A program made the position numbers and the translations under genes. Shown one piece after another: positions 22,229-33,370 of a DNA stretch of 64,000 bases (position 1 is its first letter; the number at the start of each line of letters is the position of its first letter). The stretch comes from Eupeodes corollae (Eukaryota > Arthropoda > Insecta > Diptera > Syrphidae), in assembly GCF_945859685.1 (NCBI RefSeq), contig NC_079147.1:18393289-18457288 (forward strand). The letters run 5' to 3'. Below the pieces are notes generated by a model. That model saw nothing but the letters and a program-made list of their open reading frames with translations. It was not told where the DNA came from and did no database searches.

Positions 22229-23035
22229 CCTCTTGTGGAACGATCACATACGCGATATCGCGATGACGATAAAAAAAAAATAAAAAAAATTGGGTGGCGC
22301 GACAGTCCGTTGAGAACCAAGGCCCAGTGTCTTACAACTCTCAACCATTCCTGTGTGCGAGTAATGTTGTCAGGAATGGAGGGGACCTACAGTTTATATG
22401 CCGACTCCGAACGGCTAATTTTGAGAAAGCACTTTTTTCATGACAATAGTTACTCTTGGAGAATTTGTCAATTCCTCGCAAGAGGCAGTACCCTTGAAAA
22501 GACTTTAGATGGCATAGGCAGGGATCGAACCCAAGACCTCTTGCAAAACAGTCCAACGCACTAACAATCATGCCACGGATACCACATCGCGATGACGATG
22601 CAAGACATTTTTCAGATTAATTAACGTCTTAGATAGTATCGAACGTAGAGCATTTAAATTGATAGGTAATCATATCATCATAAGTTCATTCACTTCGCTT
22701 GAACATCGTCGTAAGGTTTCTTGTCTAACCCTTTTCCAACGTTATTTTAGTCAGTTGCCTTTCTCCCTTTAAACAGTTCAACCGTAATACTCGCGCTTCC
22801 AGGAATGCTAATCAGTATACCCTATAGTCCAACTTCGGCCGTCCTGTTCAATACAGAGATTCGTTCCTTAACCGTACTGCGCGAATGTGGAATGCCTTAC
22901 CACACTATGTCTTTCTTAATCATTGTAATATTCAAGAATTCAAAACCAATGTGCATCGACATTTCCTTTCAAACCATCTCTCCTTTTCTAGTTCTGACAC
23001 TATGTCTCTGAACAATAAAGGTAATAATATCCACT
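22229..23035 (+). pseudogene. LINE family B, C-terminal fragment carrying a SINE
   Basis: Starts with LLWNDHIRDIA, which matches LLWNDHIRDVAKIAARCLG on the minus strand near 52400. It is interrupted by a SINE at 22271-22585. Afterwards come SIERRAFKLIG, SFTSLEHRRKVSCLTL, ASRNANQYT-like sequence and ECGMPYHTM, in several frames, down to the 3' end near 23035. It is 5'-truncated and frameshifted. Confidence 0.85.
22271..22585 (-). mobile_element. tRNA-derived SINE, copy 2, with 14-bp target duplication
   Basis: Best-preserved copy. Its tRNA-like head is at the right end. On the minus strand the B box is GGGTTCGATCCC (22521-22532) and the A box lies in GCATGATTGTTAGTGCG (about 22557-22573). The tail at the left end is T-rich on the plus strand read as A-rich (22271-22289), that is, ATTTTTTTTATTTTTTTTTT on the minus strand. 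The 14-bp duplication ATCGCGATGACGAT occurs immediately outside both ends (22257-22270 and 22586-22599), which fixes the boundaries at 315 bp. Target-primed insertion by a LINE is the expected mechanism. The host sequence is a family B LINE. Confidence 0.93.
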
Positions 23036-23039
23036 CATA

Positions 23040-23215
23040 AAATAGGTGGTAAAACTATGGGTCTATTGGTTGGAAGTGTGATTGGAATTTACTTGTTTGA
23101 AAATGAGTCTGGAATTTAAAGGCATTGATATGGACGACTTTTATCTTGAACAAGACAGTGCTACATGCCAAATAGGAATTTTGCAATAAGCGTTTCTTGA
23201 CCAACATGGATGAAG
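23040..23215 (+). pseudogene. Family M transposase, catalytic-core fragment
   Basis: Reads GLLVGSVIGIYLFENESG then, one frame over, DMDDFYLEQDSATCQI, the block around the second catalytic Asp (compare FQQDGATCHTA in the superfamily). The fragment is short and has no ends. Confidence 0.6.
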
Positions 23216-24140
23216 AGGTAATCACATTTGGCAACTGATATCTTTTTACTTAACACCCCTAAACTTTTTCCATTAAAAATACAGTGGTTTCCACGACTAA
23301 TCGGACAGAGACAATGTAAATTCTCGCAATGCAATTTCTCCAAGAAGCAGTTAAGCTTAATCGTCATTTTATCAAATTAAATTTGAAATAAAAAAAAACT
23401 GCGTATCAAGTTATTAATTAATAATTTCGGAAGACTTTTACTTGCATTTAAGGTAGTTTCCTGATAAATGTCGAAATAATATCAAAAGTAAGACAAAAGT
23501 TATTGAAAGTTCGGTAATTAGTTTTGTTGCATAGCCAGAAGGTAAATCAGTACGTGAAATACCAAAAGTTGTGCGGCGGAGCCTTTCCACAGTTCTTCTT
23601 ATTTTCAAGAATCTCTAAGGGTTTTATTGAAAGAGTAAAGAAATCAGCAAATGCAAATCTATTCTGGATTTAAAAATTATTTTAATATACGGCAGCCCGT
23701 CCCTTAGGTTTAATTACAGTGTGACATCTATTTGACATTAAGTCGAATAATCGGCGGCATCTGTCAGTTCTGGAAGTTATTGGAAGCTGTATTTTGTTTT
23801 TTATTTCCATTAAAGACTTGTAAGGATCTTTTTTTTTAGGCCTAAAAGATCTTTTAGTATTTTCTTTGGGTTGGTCTGCTTGTTTTCCCTGATGTTTTTT
23901 TTTTTTGGCTCTCAGCGGTCAAATTGCTTTTGCAATCAACTTGAGAGATCTGCTTATTATTCTGGCTATTTTTCTATAAGATTTTTCCTTACTTCGTAGA
24001 ACTAAAATAACAGCTTTCTTTTCTAGGAAACAATGCTTACCGCAACCCATGTTTACCTTAGAATGAATTGTTATATTTTAAAAAAAAAGTGAACTTATTG
24101 TTTCATAAGAAGAAAAGAAATATGGAAACATATTTTTGAT
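23216..24140. other. No gene seen
   Basis: AT-rich. A leader-like stretch at 23745-23800 (CATCTGTCAGTTCTGGAAG) recalls family M leaders but no transposase follows. Confidence 0.4.
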
Positions 24141-24145
24141 ACTAG

Positions 24146-25420
24146 TTAAATATTAAGCTCTTCTATTTTAATGTCCAACAAAACCACAGTCTTACCTAAG
24201 GAACGGTAAGCTTCCCAACGAGATATTGGTTCATTACGACCATAGTTTGTTCTACGAAAACGATCATGAAACAATATCAAATCACTAAAATAAAACGTGT
24301 AAAAGTCCCTGATAAACATTATTCCAGAGTATGTACGACGACTTTTTAGAATTTGTTTTCCAAATAACTTGCACCTGGTTTTATAAGGTGGAGTATAATC
24401 CTCCAATTTAATTTAAAAAGTGCATATCTCGTAAATTTCCTTTTTACTTTTACGATTCGCTCACACGAGTTATTATAAGTTAGATTCCAAACCGTACTGC
24501 AGTACTGAAGCACTGAACTAACCAAAGAATTAAAAAGGGACTTAAGCACTGAACTAGCCAAAGAATTAAAAAGGGACTTAAGCGTGTATGGGTCATTAAA
24601 TTCTTAAGTTTTCCTCTTAATGAACCCTACCATTTGATTGGATTTATTGATCATGTATTCTATGTGCGATAAGAAGGAAAGTTTTGTATCTAGTACAACT
24701 CCTAGATCTTTTTTCTGAATCACTCGCTCTAGTTCTAAATCGTTAATAGTGTAATTGAAGTCTATAAGTGAACTGATACGGAAACAGGATATAACTTGAC
24801 ACTTAGAGACATTCAAGTGTAGAAAATTTGTGTCACACCAATCTATTTAAATCATCATTCAACAAATTACAATCTTGAATGGATTTAGTGTTGCGATACA
24901 GTTTAAGATCATCTGGAAATAGGAGACATGATGAATTTTTGAATATGTCAGGAATAGCATTGATAAATAATGGAAATAATAGTGGTCCCAAATGGCAGCC
25001 CTGAGGGACACCAGATCGCACTAAGATCCGTTCCGAAAAATTATGATCAATTATAACAATTTGAACCCTTTGAGTTCAATAGGATTTTAACTAATCGAAA
25101 AGGTTAGAGTGAAACCCAAACTGCAGAAGTTTATTTAAAAGAACCTGGTGATGTTTGCCGTTTTGCAATGTGATTCAAAATTGTTTATTATATAACTATT
25201 CAATAATGACAGTTTAGTTACCGTAGATCTTCCAGACATAAAACCCTGTTGATGCACTGAAACCATGTCTTTTGTTTGAAAAGATAGGTTATCAAAGACT
25301 ATCTTTTCAAAAAACTTTGGCAAGGCTGAAATTTTACAGATTGGTCTATAATTAGTAACATCCTGTTTAGATCCTGACTTAAATACAGGTGTTATGTAAG
25401 ACAATTTCCATCACTCTAGG
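24146..25420 (-). pseudogene. LINE family C, reverse transcriptase
   Basis: Minus-strand RT of a Jockey/CR1-type LINE, in frame-shifted blocks. 25404-25135: ITPVFKSGSKQDVTNYRPI, then FVDNLSF-like sequence and HQQGFMSGRSTVTKL. 25021-24833: SGVPQGCHLGPLLFPLFINA and LLFPDDLKLYRN; the usual YADD box is altered to FPDD but keeps both Asp. 24816-24604: NVSKCQVISCFRISS, then KKDLGVVLDTKLSFLSHIEY. 24561-24346: SSVLQYCSTVWNLTYN, the thumb. A 36-bp in-frame duplication lies at 24511-24582. The endonuclease is missing, so the copy is 5'-truncated near 25420. A related fragment lies at 36229-36445. Confidence 0.88.
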
Positions 25421-25439
25421 AACTGACCCTGATAAACAG

Positions 25440-25735
25440 TGTTCTGTCGAATTAGCTAGTTGCATTCGCCCCTCAAACAATTCAGTCGTAATACTCGAAC
25501 TTCTAGCAACGCACATCAGTTTATACTTGAACTCAATTTTGGACTGTCAAGTATAGAGATTCTTTTTTTAACCGCACATCGAGAATGTCGAATGCTTTAC
25601 CAATCTCTGTTTTTAGCCATTTTGATATTCAAAACTTTAAGACCAATATGCGTTGGCATATCCTCTTTAATCCTTCAATATTTTCCTAAAGCTCGCACTG
25701 TGTTTAAACTTTAAACATGTAAAGGGTTTAGTAAC
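25440..25735 (+). pseudogene. LINE family B, 3'-terminal fragment
   Basis: Matches the ORF2 C-terminus of family B: NNSVVILEL-like frames with AATTCAGTCGTAATACTCGA at 25480, AACGCACATCAGTTTATAC, and REC..MLYQS near 25580. It ends near 25735, before an A-rich run. It lies next to the truncated 5' side of family C but on the opposite strand. Confidence 0.7.
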
Positions 25736-26620
25736 TCCTTGAGTGCCCGTTAATTATTTAAAAAAAAAGAGAGAATTTTGTCAAGTCAACAAAATATAAA
25801 GAAAGTGGTTACTGACTGACTTATTTTATTTTCAAAATAATGTAAAAACAAAATTATTTAAATTTGACTGAAAAAGTACGCATACGCCACAGTGGACATT
25901 TTTTAAATTGATATTGCCTGAAGTTATTTTTGAAGCATATTTTTAAAGAATTGACATTTTTATTTCGAAAAAAATCCTCAGATAAAATGATGAATCGTAA
26001 CTTTTAATTGAATCGGCCACATCGAGCTTGCAGGGAATTACTAAGCTGATTTTATATGCGAACCTTCTCGCAAGATTCATCAAGACATCAATCAATGGTG
26101 TCACTTAAAATTCAATTTTATGTTGAATATTTATTTATTTTAATAGACGAGAGAAGTCCTAGCCTTCTTTGTTTTCTCGATCTTAAAGAAATACTGCCAA
26201 ATCTTATTTGTAAAGATTTGTATTACAAAGACAATAAATTTAATAGACTAAACAAAAGGCCTTTTTCAAAAATCTATTTTATGTCAAAAAAAGTACATGG
26301 AAAAACGCTGAAAATTGAGCTTTTTAATCAACTACAATTTCTAATCCCAAGTGCATTTTAGGTTTTTCTGCAGAAAGTTCGAAAAGTGTCTTCATTTTTT
26401 AAGCCTTCCACCAAATCGTAGAGTTGAAGTTATTTTCAAATTATTTGTTCCTTTTTTGATTTTTTTTTTTGATTTATTTTAAAGCTTAAAATTGTCAGTT
26501 TTGAGGTAAATTTATGACAAATTTCAAGACCAACTACATCAACAAAATAAGGGATTATTTCCTAATACTTTTGACAACATTATAACATATTTCAAATTGA
26601 TAGAATTTAAAAATTTTGTA
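25736..26620. other. No gene seen
   Basis: AT-rich. The frame at 26056-26361 is open for 101 codons but matches nothing I recognise and lacks splice or start context. Confidence 0.4.
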
Positions 26621-26625
26621 CTTAC

Positions 26626-26658
26626 ATGGAACTTGCTTTAATTGCCTTCACTTGTGTT
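26626..26658 (-). CDS. Candidate 33-nt host microexon
   Basis: On the minus strand a strong acceptor (TTTTTTCTTTATTTCAG, just above 26659) is followed by 33 nt and a consensus donor GTAAGTAC (26625 down). Only one frame is open across it. After one leading base it encodes TQVKAIKASS plus two trailing bases (AT). The length is a multiple of three, as expected of an optional microexon. No transposon motif surrounds it. I do not recognise the peptide, and flanking exons of the same gene are not visible in the window, so the evidence is the splice sites and open frame alone. Confidence 0.4.
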
Positions 26659-27445
26659 CTGAAATAAAGAAAAAAGAAAAATATTTTTAATAACTAATTC
26701 ACCTCGTGTACTAAAATTTAAATTTACTTTACATAAAATATAAAAAAACAACTCGCAACTCAAATAATAAATTACATAAGTCAAATTTTTATTTAACACC
26801 ATTTACATTTTAGTATTCATATCCTTTTGTTTTTATTAACCAGAAATGTAAGTGAAAAAAAAAACAGAAAATAAAAACAAACAAAATTTAAAATAATAAA
26901 AATTAAATAAATCATCACACAACAGTTTAATTTGATGTTTGTATTTTTTTTTGTATGCATGTATTTTTATAATTTTGTTGCGGATACAAAGATTTATATT
27001 TTATTTGATTTTAATTGATATGTCACTCAAAGTGACGCACTCAACAAAAAAAAAGAAACGAATTAAAATACAATTGCTGATGCACATTTATATGCAACTA
27101 CTGACTGTGTGTATTTTAAAATAGCTTAATTTAGAGGAAGATAACCTCAAAATCATTTAACTAAGCAAACACATAATCGTTGGGATTTTTATTGAAGAGA
27201 AGATGATTTCCTGATATGAATTTGCAATTTGATTTGAAAAAAAGAAGACATTTTTGAAGTTGTTACAATGAAACAAGAGTCGAAAGAAGATTTAAGCTAA
27301 GCAATAAAGTTGTGTTTTTGTGGAGGAAGAGATTGGGAACTTTGCAAAGTTTTATGTTTGTACATAAAAACGAAAAAATATTTTTTTTTGAAGGCATTTA
27401 TTAAATAAAAGTTTTATGTTAAAAGACTTTATTTTTGGCGAATTA

Positions 27446-29076
27446 CAGTACAGGACAAAATAAAGTACGCAAAGTTAGAATTTTCATGATTATGCTATTT
27501 TCGCATAAAATGTGTTAGGTAAAACGCCTGGAACATTTTTTTTTTAATTTTTCGACATTCTTCAAGCGCTTTAAATACTTTACCATTAAAATTAATTGGA
27601 AGGAAAGTAATTCCTTCATCAAAGACTCATTTTATACTAGGCAAAAAAAAGTACGCACTTCAATTTTGTTATAATTGCAACAATAACAACAATTCTATTG
27701 CAACAAAAAGTACCTTATAAATTTGCCGTTATGTTGACAAACATCTTGGCACAGTTTTGGGACAGTTATCAACATTGCGTAAAGAGCGTGGGTGAAATAA
27801 ATCGAAATGCCGAAAATTTCAATTCAAGTTAGAAATCTTGTTGTTTTAGACAAAAAAAAGGCATTTCTAATAGGGAAATTGCTAAAAAATATTTAATTAG
27901 TGAAGCCTCTGTAAGAAAGATTCAAAAAAAATTTCAAATACTCGGTTCGGTAAATGATAAACTTGGTCGCGGTAGAAAGAGAAAGACTAGTTCCTATGAT
28001 GATCGCAAAATTATACGGGAAGTAAAAAAAAATCCAATGATTTCGAGTCGTTTTATTCAAGAAAAGACTGGAGTAAATGTTTCACAAAAAACAATACGAA
28101 GGCGGTTAAAAGAAGCAGGCCTCAAAAATAGTTTTGCTCAACGACGCCCTTTAATTCGAAAAGCGAACAAAGTTAAACGATTAGAGTTTGCAAAAAAACA
28201 TATCAGCAAGCCGATTTCGTTTTGGAAGAAGGTTATTTGGAGTGACGAGAACAAATTTGATCTTTTTGGACATAAGCAGCGCTCACGTGTTTGGTGTAAG
28301 CCCGGCGAAAAGCTTAACGACAAAAATGTTCAAAAAACAGTTAAGCATGGAGGAGGGAGCATTATGGTCTGGGGGTGTTTCGCATGGTCAGGAACGGGAA
28401 AATTGGTGCGAATCGAGACAACAATGACAGCAGATGTCTACATTGATATAATCAATGAAAATCTGGAGGAGTCGTTGCTGATGGTGGGTCTGGAAGATGA
28501 CTTCGTCTTCCAACAAGACAACGACCCTAAGCATACGGCTAGGAAAACACAGGATTTCTTTCGTTCTTCCAAGATCAAACTGCTCGATTGGCCGGCCCAA
28601 TCACCAGATTTGAATCCAATCGAGAATTTGTGGTCTATTTTGGACTCCAACCTCGAAAAAGGGGAAGTTACGAATCGCGACAACTTATTTGACACCATGC
28701 GTACATCCTGGGAAAATATTGATCCCCAACATTTAAAAAATCTCGTGGAAAGTATGCCAAGGCGTCTACAAGCTGTTATCGAGGCTAAAGGAGGGCATAC
28801 GAAGTACTAAATAAGTTCAATTCCAATCTTTTATTGATTGCGTACTTTATTTTGTCCTATACAAAAAAATTAAATTTTGATTGATTTAAATATTTCTATA
28901 TTTATTTTAATTTGTTTATCAAGTATTTGTAAAACATGTAAGTAATTGGAAAACATGAAATAAAAAAATAAATTTTCGATATTTTTTGTTTTTTTATTAT
29001 TAGCTTATTATTTGTCATCCATTATAGCACCAACACAAAAATTACATCGGTTCGTACTTTATTTTGTCCTGTACTG
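27446..29076 (+). mobile_element. Tc1-like DNA transposon with perfect ends, 1631 bp
   Basis: Terminal inverted repeats of 24 bp are identical: CAGTACAGGACAAAATAAAG plus TACG at 27446-27469, and the reverse complement at 29053-29076. TA flanks both sides (27444-27445 and 29077-29078), the standard target duplication. A second, imperfect copy of the same repeat lies inside each end: TACTAGGCAAAAAAAAGTAC at about 27637 and GCGTACTTTATTTTGTCCTA at about 28839. This gives a two-site inverted/direct repeat layout like that of the Sleeping Beauty and Minos groups. The single transposase gene lies between. It is the youngest-looking element in the window. Confidence 0.97.
27807..28810 (+). CDS. Tc1-like transposase, one frameshift from intact
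   Basis: DDE transposase of about 335 residues, near the usual 340 for Tc1. The start chosen is ATG at 27807 (MPKISIQVRNLVV...), because the helix-turn-helix begins there. A one-base frame change falls in a run of eight A at 27852-27859, after which the sequence continues NREIAKKYLISEASVRKI (DNA-binding helix) and LGRGRKRKTSS. From 28037 the frame is unbroken: TIRRRLKEAGLKNSFAQRRP, VIWSDENKFDLFG (first catalytic Asp), GGGSIMVWGCF, FQQDNDPKHTA (second Asp), SPDLNPIENLW (Glu), then a stop at 28808-28810. There are 34 residues between the second Asp and the Glu, the DD34E pattern. All catalytic residues are present. The frame break could be a homopolymer sequencing error or a real inactivating change. 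Confidence 0.95.
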
Positions 29077-29078
29077 TA

Positions 29079-30295
29079 AGTGCATGGATCAGGTTGAATT
29101 GGAACTCTAGTTAGATTTTCAATCTTTGGTCGTGCCTAGTATATTTGACCATAAATTATGGTAAACAAGTTTAGTTTCAAATAACCATGTGTTGGTTACA
29201 AACAGGGTAGTTATTCTGTTTATTGGAGCACCCTTTGCTTATTCCTGGTAAAATGTAAATATGGTGAAGAATGTATCAAAGTACTGATTTTGTCAAAGCT
29301 AAATTATTGTTTTTTTTTTTCAAGTATAAGAAGGATTAGAAGCTATAAGAACGGCTAAGGCTGCACTTCTGAAGAACCAGTAAGAACAATTGATATTCTT
29401 AACAATGAAGGCCGTTCAATTATTCAAAAAACTTATAGGATTGGTCGATGTAAAAATAAGTGTTATTAATACAAAAGAGCAAAATAAGAGCTTTGACAAA
29501 GATCCGCGTAAGGTCAGAGCCCATAAAACAACATGGAGAATGGTTTGAAAAATCAAAAATATTGTCAAACAGGGCTCGAAAAAAAGTTCTACTGATATTC
29601 ATTGGGTAATTCTTGTCGAATTTTTTTTTCAATGGTTGTATTTCCCGAAAGAATACTTATCGGGGTTCGGCGTTGTGCAGATTCGTACCATAGTAAAAAT
29701 ATGTTGAAATACACTAAAACGTGATATTACCGTCAAATTTGCTTCTAATATGGAAATTTTAACATGATATTGATGGAAGGTCACACTGGTTCCAGGACAA
29801 TTCCGTCTCTCGAATGGGAGGAGTTTCAGATTGCTTTTAGCAATAAAATCTACGTGAGGGTTAATAAAGAGGTGTTAAGCTTTTATTTGCTTAATGAACA
29901 AAAATGATTTGCAACTTATTATTAATACATTTCTTCGAAACCCAAAAGATGTGGGTTTTCATGTCTTTCCTCTATGCTACAATTTTGGCGAAAGAACAAT
30001 TGTCTCATTATTAAGCCTTTGGACATATCATCGGTAGGCTGTTTTTCCTTTTTATGTAACCCCAACTTGTTGTGTCTGTTGTTAAGCTTACAAGCAATTG
30101 TAGAGATTGTTTGTTTAGGTGTTTAATCGAACTGATCTAGTCTTCTAGTTTCGAATTAAGGTCATTATTTCCTGACCGTGGCACATCTCTTATTAGTTTC
30201 TTGAGGTGTCTTGAACCAATGATCTCATTAAGTTCGCAGGATGTTTGTAATTGATTCTATACAGGATTGGTCCAGTGTCGTACATATCCTCGCCA
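29079..30295. other. No clear gene
   Basis: AT-rich. Small pieces around 29410-29600 look faintly like degraded element sequence, but no motif can be defended. Confidence 0.4.
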
Positions 30296-30299
30296 GCTC

Positions 30300-30640
30300 A
30301 TCAGCTCACTCGTTTCAAGACACATCAATGTGACCAAGTAGCCAGCAGAGCCTAATGATATGCTGTGAGCTAAGAACGATACGTTTTTGGCGACAGTAAT
30401 TCACAAGCTTCGATTTGATTATTGTGTTAGAAATCGATTTTATTGCTGCTTGCTTATTAAGGAAAATGGTGACATCAGCTTGTGATAGCACTACCATTTT
30501 AGCAGCGTATGTTACTGCCAATACATCAGGTTGAAATACACTGCTTTGATCGGAAAGTCTGAAGAATTTGGCAAGATTAAGTGTTTTAGAAGAGAAACAA
30601 GCACTTACTTCAGATTCGAGCAGTTTTCGAACCATAAGGA
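30300..30640 (-). pseudogene. LINE RNase H domain fragment
   Basis: Minus strand: FQPDVLAVTYAAKMVV, VTIFLNKQAAIKSISNTIIK and LCWLLGHIDVS. This is the RNase H fold of I-like LINEs (usual motifs FSDSQAA and WVPGH). The central catalytic Asp is lost (LNKQAA). Together with the RT piece at 33160-33370 on the same strand it probably forms one element split by the Tc1 insertion between them. Confidence 0.7.
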
Positions 30641-30989
30641 TACAGTGTTAGTCAAAACAATAGTAACTTATACTACCTCCAACTTCGTACTTCTTAATAG
30701 ACCACAATAGAAAATAGTTTTCATAACGGTTCATTTAAATATGACATAAAGTAGGACAGTTAAAGCAACTTTGTATTACTATCTCTCCTTTTCTTATTAA
30801 TAGAGAAAAGTAGGCTCGTTAACTAAAAAATCAATTGCTCATATTAAAGGTGTTAAAAACGAGTGCATTTGAACCTATTTATTAGGTGTTATTCAGTTTA
30901 CGGGCAAGCTTATCAGTGTTCTTAGCTAAGTTTTGTAAAATGTTCGGAAACAAATACTCTAACTAATAAAATATTACAAATCCAAAAAG

Positions 30990-31430
30990 TCATTTTAAAC
31001 GATTCGTCGAGGTGGCAGACCAAGAAAAACAACAAAACGAGAGGATTCTGCAATATTAAAAATCAATTAAAAAAAAGACCCTTTTATATCATCAAGCCTT
31101 TATTTGCACCAAAAACAATCTGGAGAGATAAAAATTTCCAGTCCAAATTCAATATCAAGGGTCCGGGTGGTTTCCGTCGATTTCGCAGACCAGCCAAAGT
31201 GTCACTAAATTCACGTTACACCAAAGCTACTGTAACGGAGGAGATAACGTAATAATGTGGGATGTTTTTCAGGGCATGGACTGGCACCAATTCACCAATA
31301 AGATGATACAATGGAACGTTTACATTTTGCAAAATATAATGCTGAGGATCAGTTGCCTCTGCCTTTGAAATGGTTATTTCAGCAGGACAACGACCCCAAG
31401 CACACGTCTAATATGGTTAAGACCTGGGGT
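30990..31430 (+). pseudogene. Second Tc1-like transposase, N-terminal and core part
   Basis: RRGGRPRKTTKREDSAILK (31005-31065) is the linker after the DNA-binding domain. GGDNVIMWDVFQG (31236-31275) corresponds to the usual DNVMVWGCFSG block. NAEDQLPLPLKWLFQQDNDP then KHTSNMVKTW (31342-31428) contains the second catalytic Asp. Stops and frame changes are frequent. The sequence breaks at about 31430, and the catalytic Glu block appears 1.5 kb later at 32930. Confidence 0.8.
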
Positions 31431-31927
31431 CCTAATGCGTTTCAAAAGCAAATATTTTGAAAAACGAATATTTTGAATTCTCTATTTCTAATGCGGATAA
31501 GAAATCTAATAATTACGGAATGAGAAGTTTGCATTCGGATTCTTCGTACAGGGCGATGTGTTTCCGAATGCCATTAGCGTTCGAAAACTAAATTTTGTTT
31601 CTACTTAATGAAAGGTAAAGGATTGCAATTCGAAGGTCGTTTTCAAGGGACACAAAATGAAAATTGAGTTGAGTTGTGTGAAATAGATAAAATGTAAGTA
31701 AGGAAATGATAATTTTATTCAAAATTTAGGCAAATAAATTTCATTACAGGGAATCATCAGCGAAAAATTTGTATACCAAACAAAAGCAATAAGGTGGAAT
31801 TCATGTGTGCTCATCCCGGTTAACCAAGGGAACTCGATGTTGTCTGTTGTTACATTGCTATCGAGTAGTCATGGCCGATTTAGTGCTGATACCCTCCTGG
31901 TCCTAAAAACTTCAAGGTTACAGCAAC

Positions 31928-32299
31928 TTAAATATATCTGGCACACCAGTCATGGGAGGGGACAGTACCACTCGAATAGCATTCAATACATAATTGATTT
32001 TGATTTTCAAGAATTTGGTAGTAAAATAGTTCAGGCGATTGATCTGTTCCATTGTCCTTATCCTTTTTGTATGAGTCAATGAAAGACACCAACTCATTTC
32101 CAAGACTAGGCTCTAAATCATGCGGATACACTTTTACCAATACCTCTGTTGTAGCGTGCAAATTGTCAGCATCCATCTGCTCGATGTGATTTAGGAATCT
32201 AAATCTCGAACGTACAGCTTCATAGGCATGCAATCTCTCAGTAAGAGAAACGTGTATAAATTCTGTAGGAAGCCAAAGAATTGAACAGCCGATGGACAA
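31928..32299 (-). pseudogene. hAT-like (ZMYM1-type) transposase fragment
   Basis: Open frame of 123 codons without a start context. It contains HATTEVLVKVYPHDLEPSLG, then SPELFYYQILENQNQLC. These resemble the segment shortly before the dimerisation domain of the hAT-related ZMYM1-like transposases (pattern VYPHDL...EL...FY.IL). Downstream the similarity ends and no dimerisation domain follows. It lies inside the insertion that splits the second Tc1 copy, so the insertion may be a hAT element. I could not find terminal repeats. The family call is from memory of the motif. Confidence 0.45.
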
Positions 32300-32929
32300 A
32301 TTACCAATTAGTCAATAATAATTGATTTTTCCAAGAATTGAAGAACACCGATTCTTCAGAAATTAATTTATATGTACATACATATAAATATAAGAAAACA
32401 AAATTTCGAGACACGGAATCGAATACCGGCCAAGTACCAATCCAATCAGCCACTAAGCTGTTGGAATATTCGCTCAGGATGGGTAGTGAAGTGCTTCTTA
32501 TCACGGCCATTTGAGATTTTACTGAGTGATGAATGATTTCTGTTATTTAAGATTAATATAATTAAATAATCATGTATGCATAAAGTACTGTAGGCTGTAG
32601 GTAAAGGTAAAAGAGCAAAAAAAGGCCCGGTCGCCCTCCCATAAATTCGGCCCTCACGCATTTTGTTTACCTTCTATCACACATTTCAAAAATATTTGAT
32701 TTGTCGAGAATTGTTCTAGGTTCAAATCGTTCTTCTTTATTTTCTACATTTATTGAACTTTATTTTTCCTTAAAATTAATTTGTTTTGATTTTTGTTTTA
32801 TGTTGGCTTTGACACATCTCGTGAGAAATACTTCGAGACTAGGAAAATCTATTCTATTTATAAATAGAAAAAGTACAAGATGATTTTTTTGTTTGATTTG
32901 AACATTTTACAGAGTACGAATTCATAAAC

Positions 32930-33020
32930 GAATTGACGTGTTCCAATGGCCAATGGCCAGTCCCCAGAGCTTAACCCTATAGAAAATGTATGGAAATTGT
33001 AGATTAAAAACGATCTATTT
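32930..33020 (+). pseudogene. Second Tc1-like transposase, catalytic Glu block
   Basis: Reads VFQWP, then with one frame change GQSPELNPIENVWKL, the last catalytic block of a Tc1 transposase, ending in a stop. It continues the protein that breaks at 31430, so about 1.5 kb was inserted between the second Asp and the Glu. Confidence 0.8.
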
Positions 33021-33159
33021 GATCAGATATAATGCGATCTGAGCTTTTTTATCTCTCTAATATCTCGTATTTTGACCGAAATTCAGCTTTATAACCAGGA
33101 TTACTCATTAGTATTTAGATTAATATTATAATTGGAGTAGGATTCCTTCGATGCTAGGG

Positions 33160-33370
33160 ATTTTATATTCAGGTATTTTGCTCTTATCAGTAAAGAGTAT
33201 AAGGTCTATTTTGAGGGGCTGATCAAGCCGCAGTTTTTTGTCTATGTATACATTTTGTATAGCGCTTGGTTCAGTTGTTACCTTATAATGGTTAGAAATT
33301 TTCCTGTCATCAATATGGTTGAGTCATCAGCGTTGGCCACTGCTTTGATGTTGGTTTAAGAAGAAAACTA
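33160..33370 (-). pseudogene. LINE reverse-transcriptase fragment
   Basis: Minus strand: NIKAVANADDSTILMTGKF, then ALYKMYT-TK-CGLISPSK-T and KIPSIEGILLQL. This is the RT palm around the catalytic box (A-DD) and the primer-grip region of an RNase H-bearing LINE. The RNase H piece at 30300-30640 probably belongs to the same copy. Confidence 0.65.

Noticed and set aside
31433..31600. Repeats of AATGCG / GCATT as element ends
   Set aside because: Matches are short and partly direct, with no duplication, so no boundary can be claimed.
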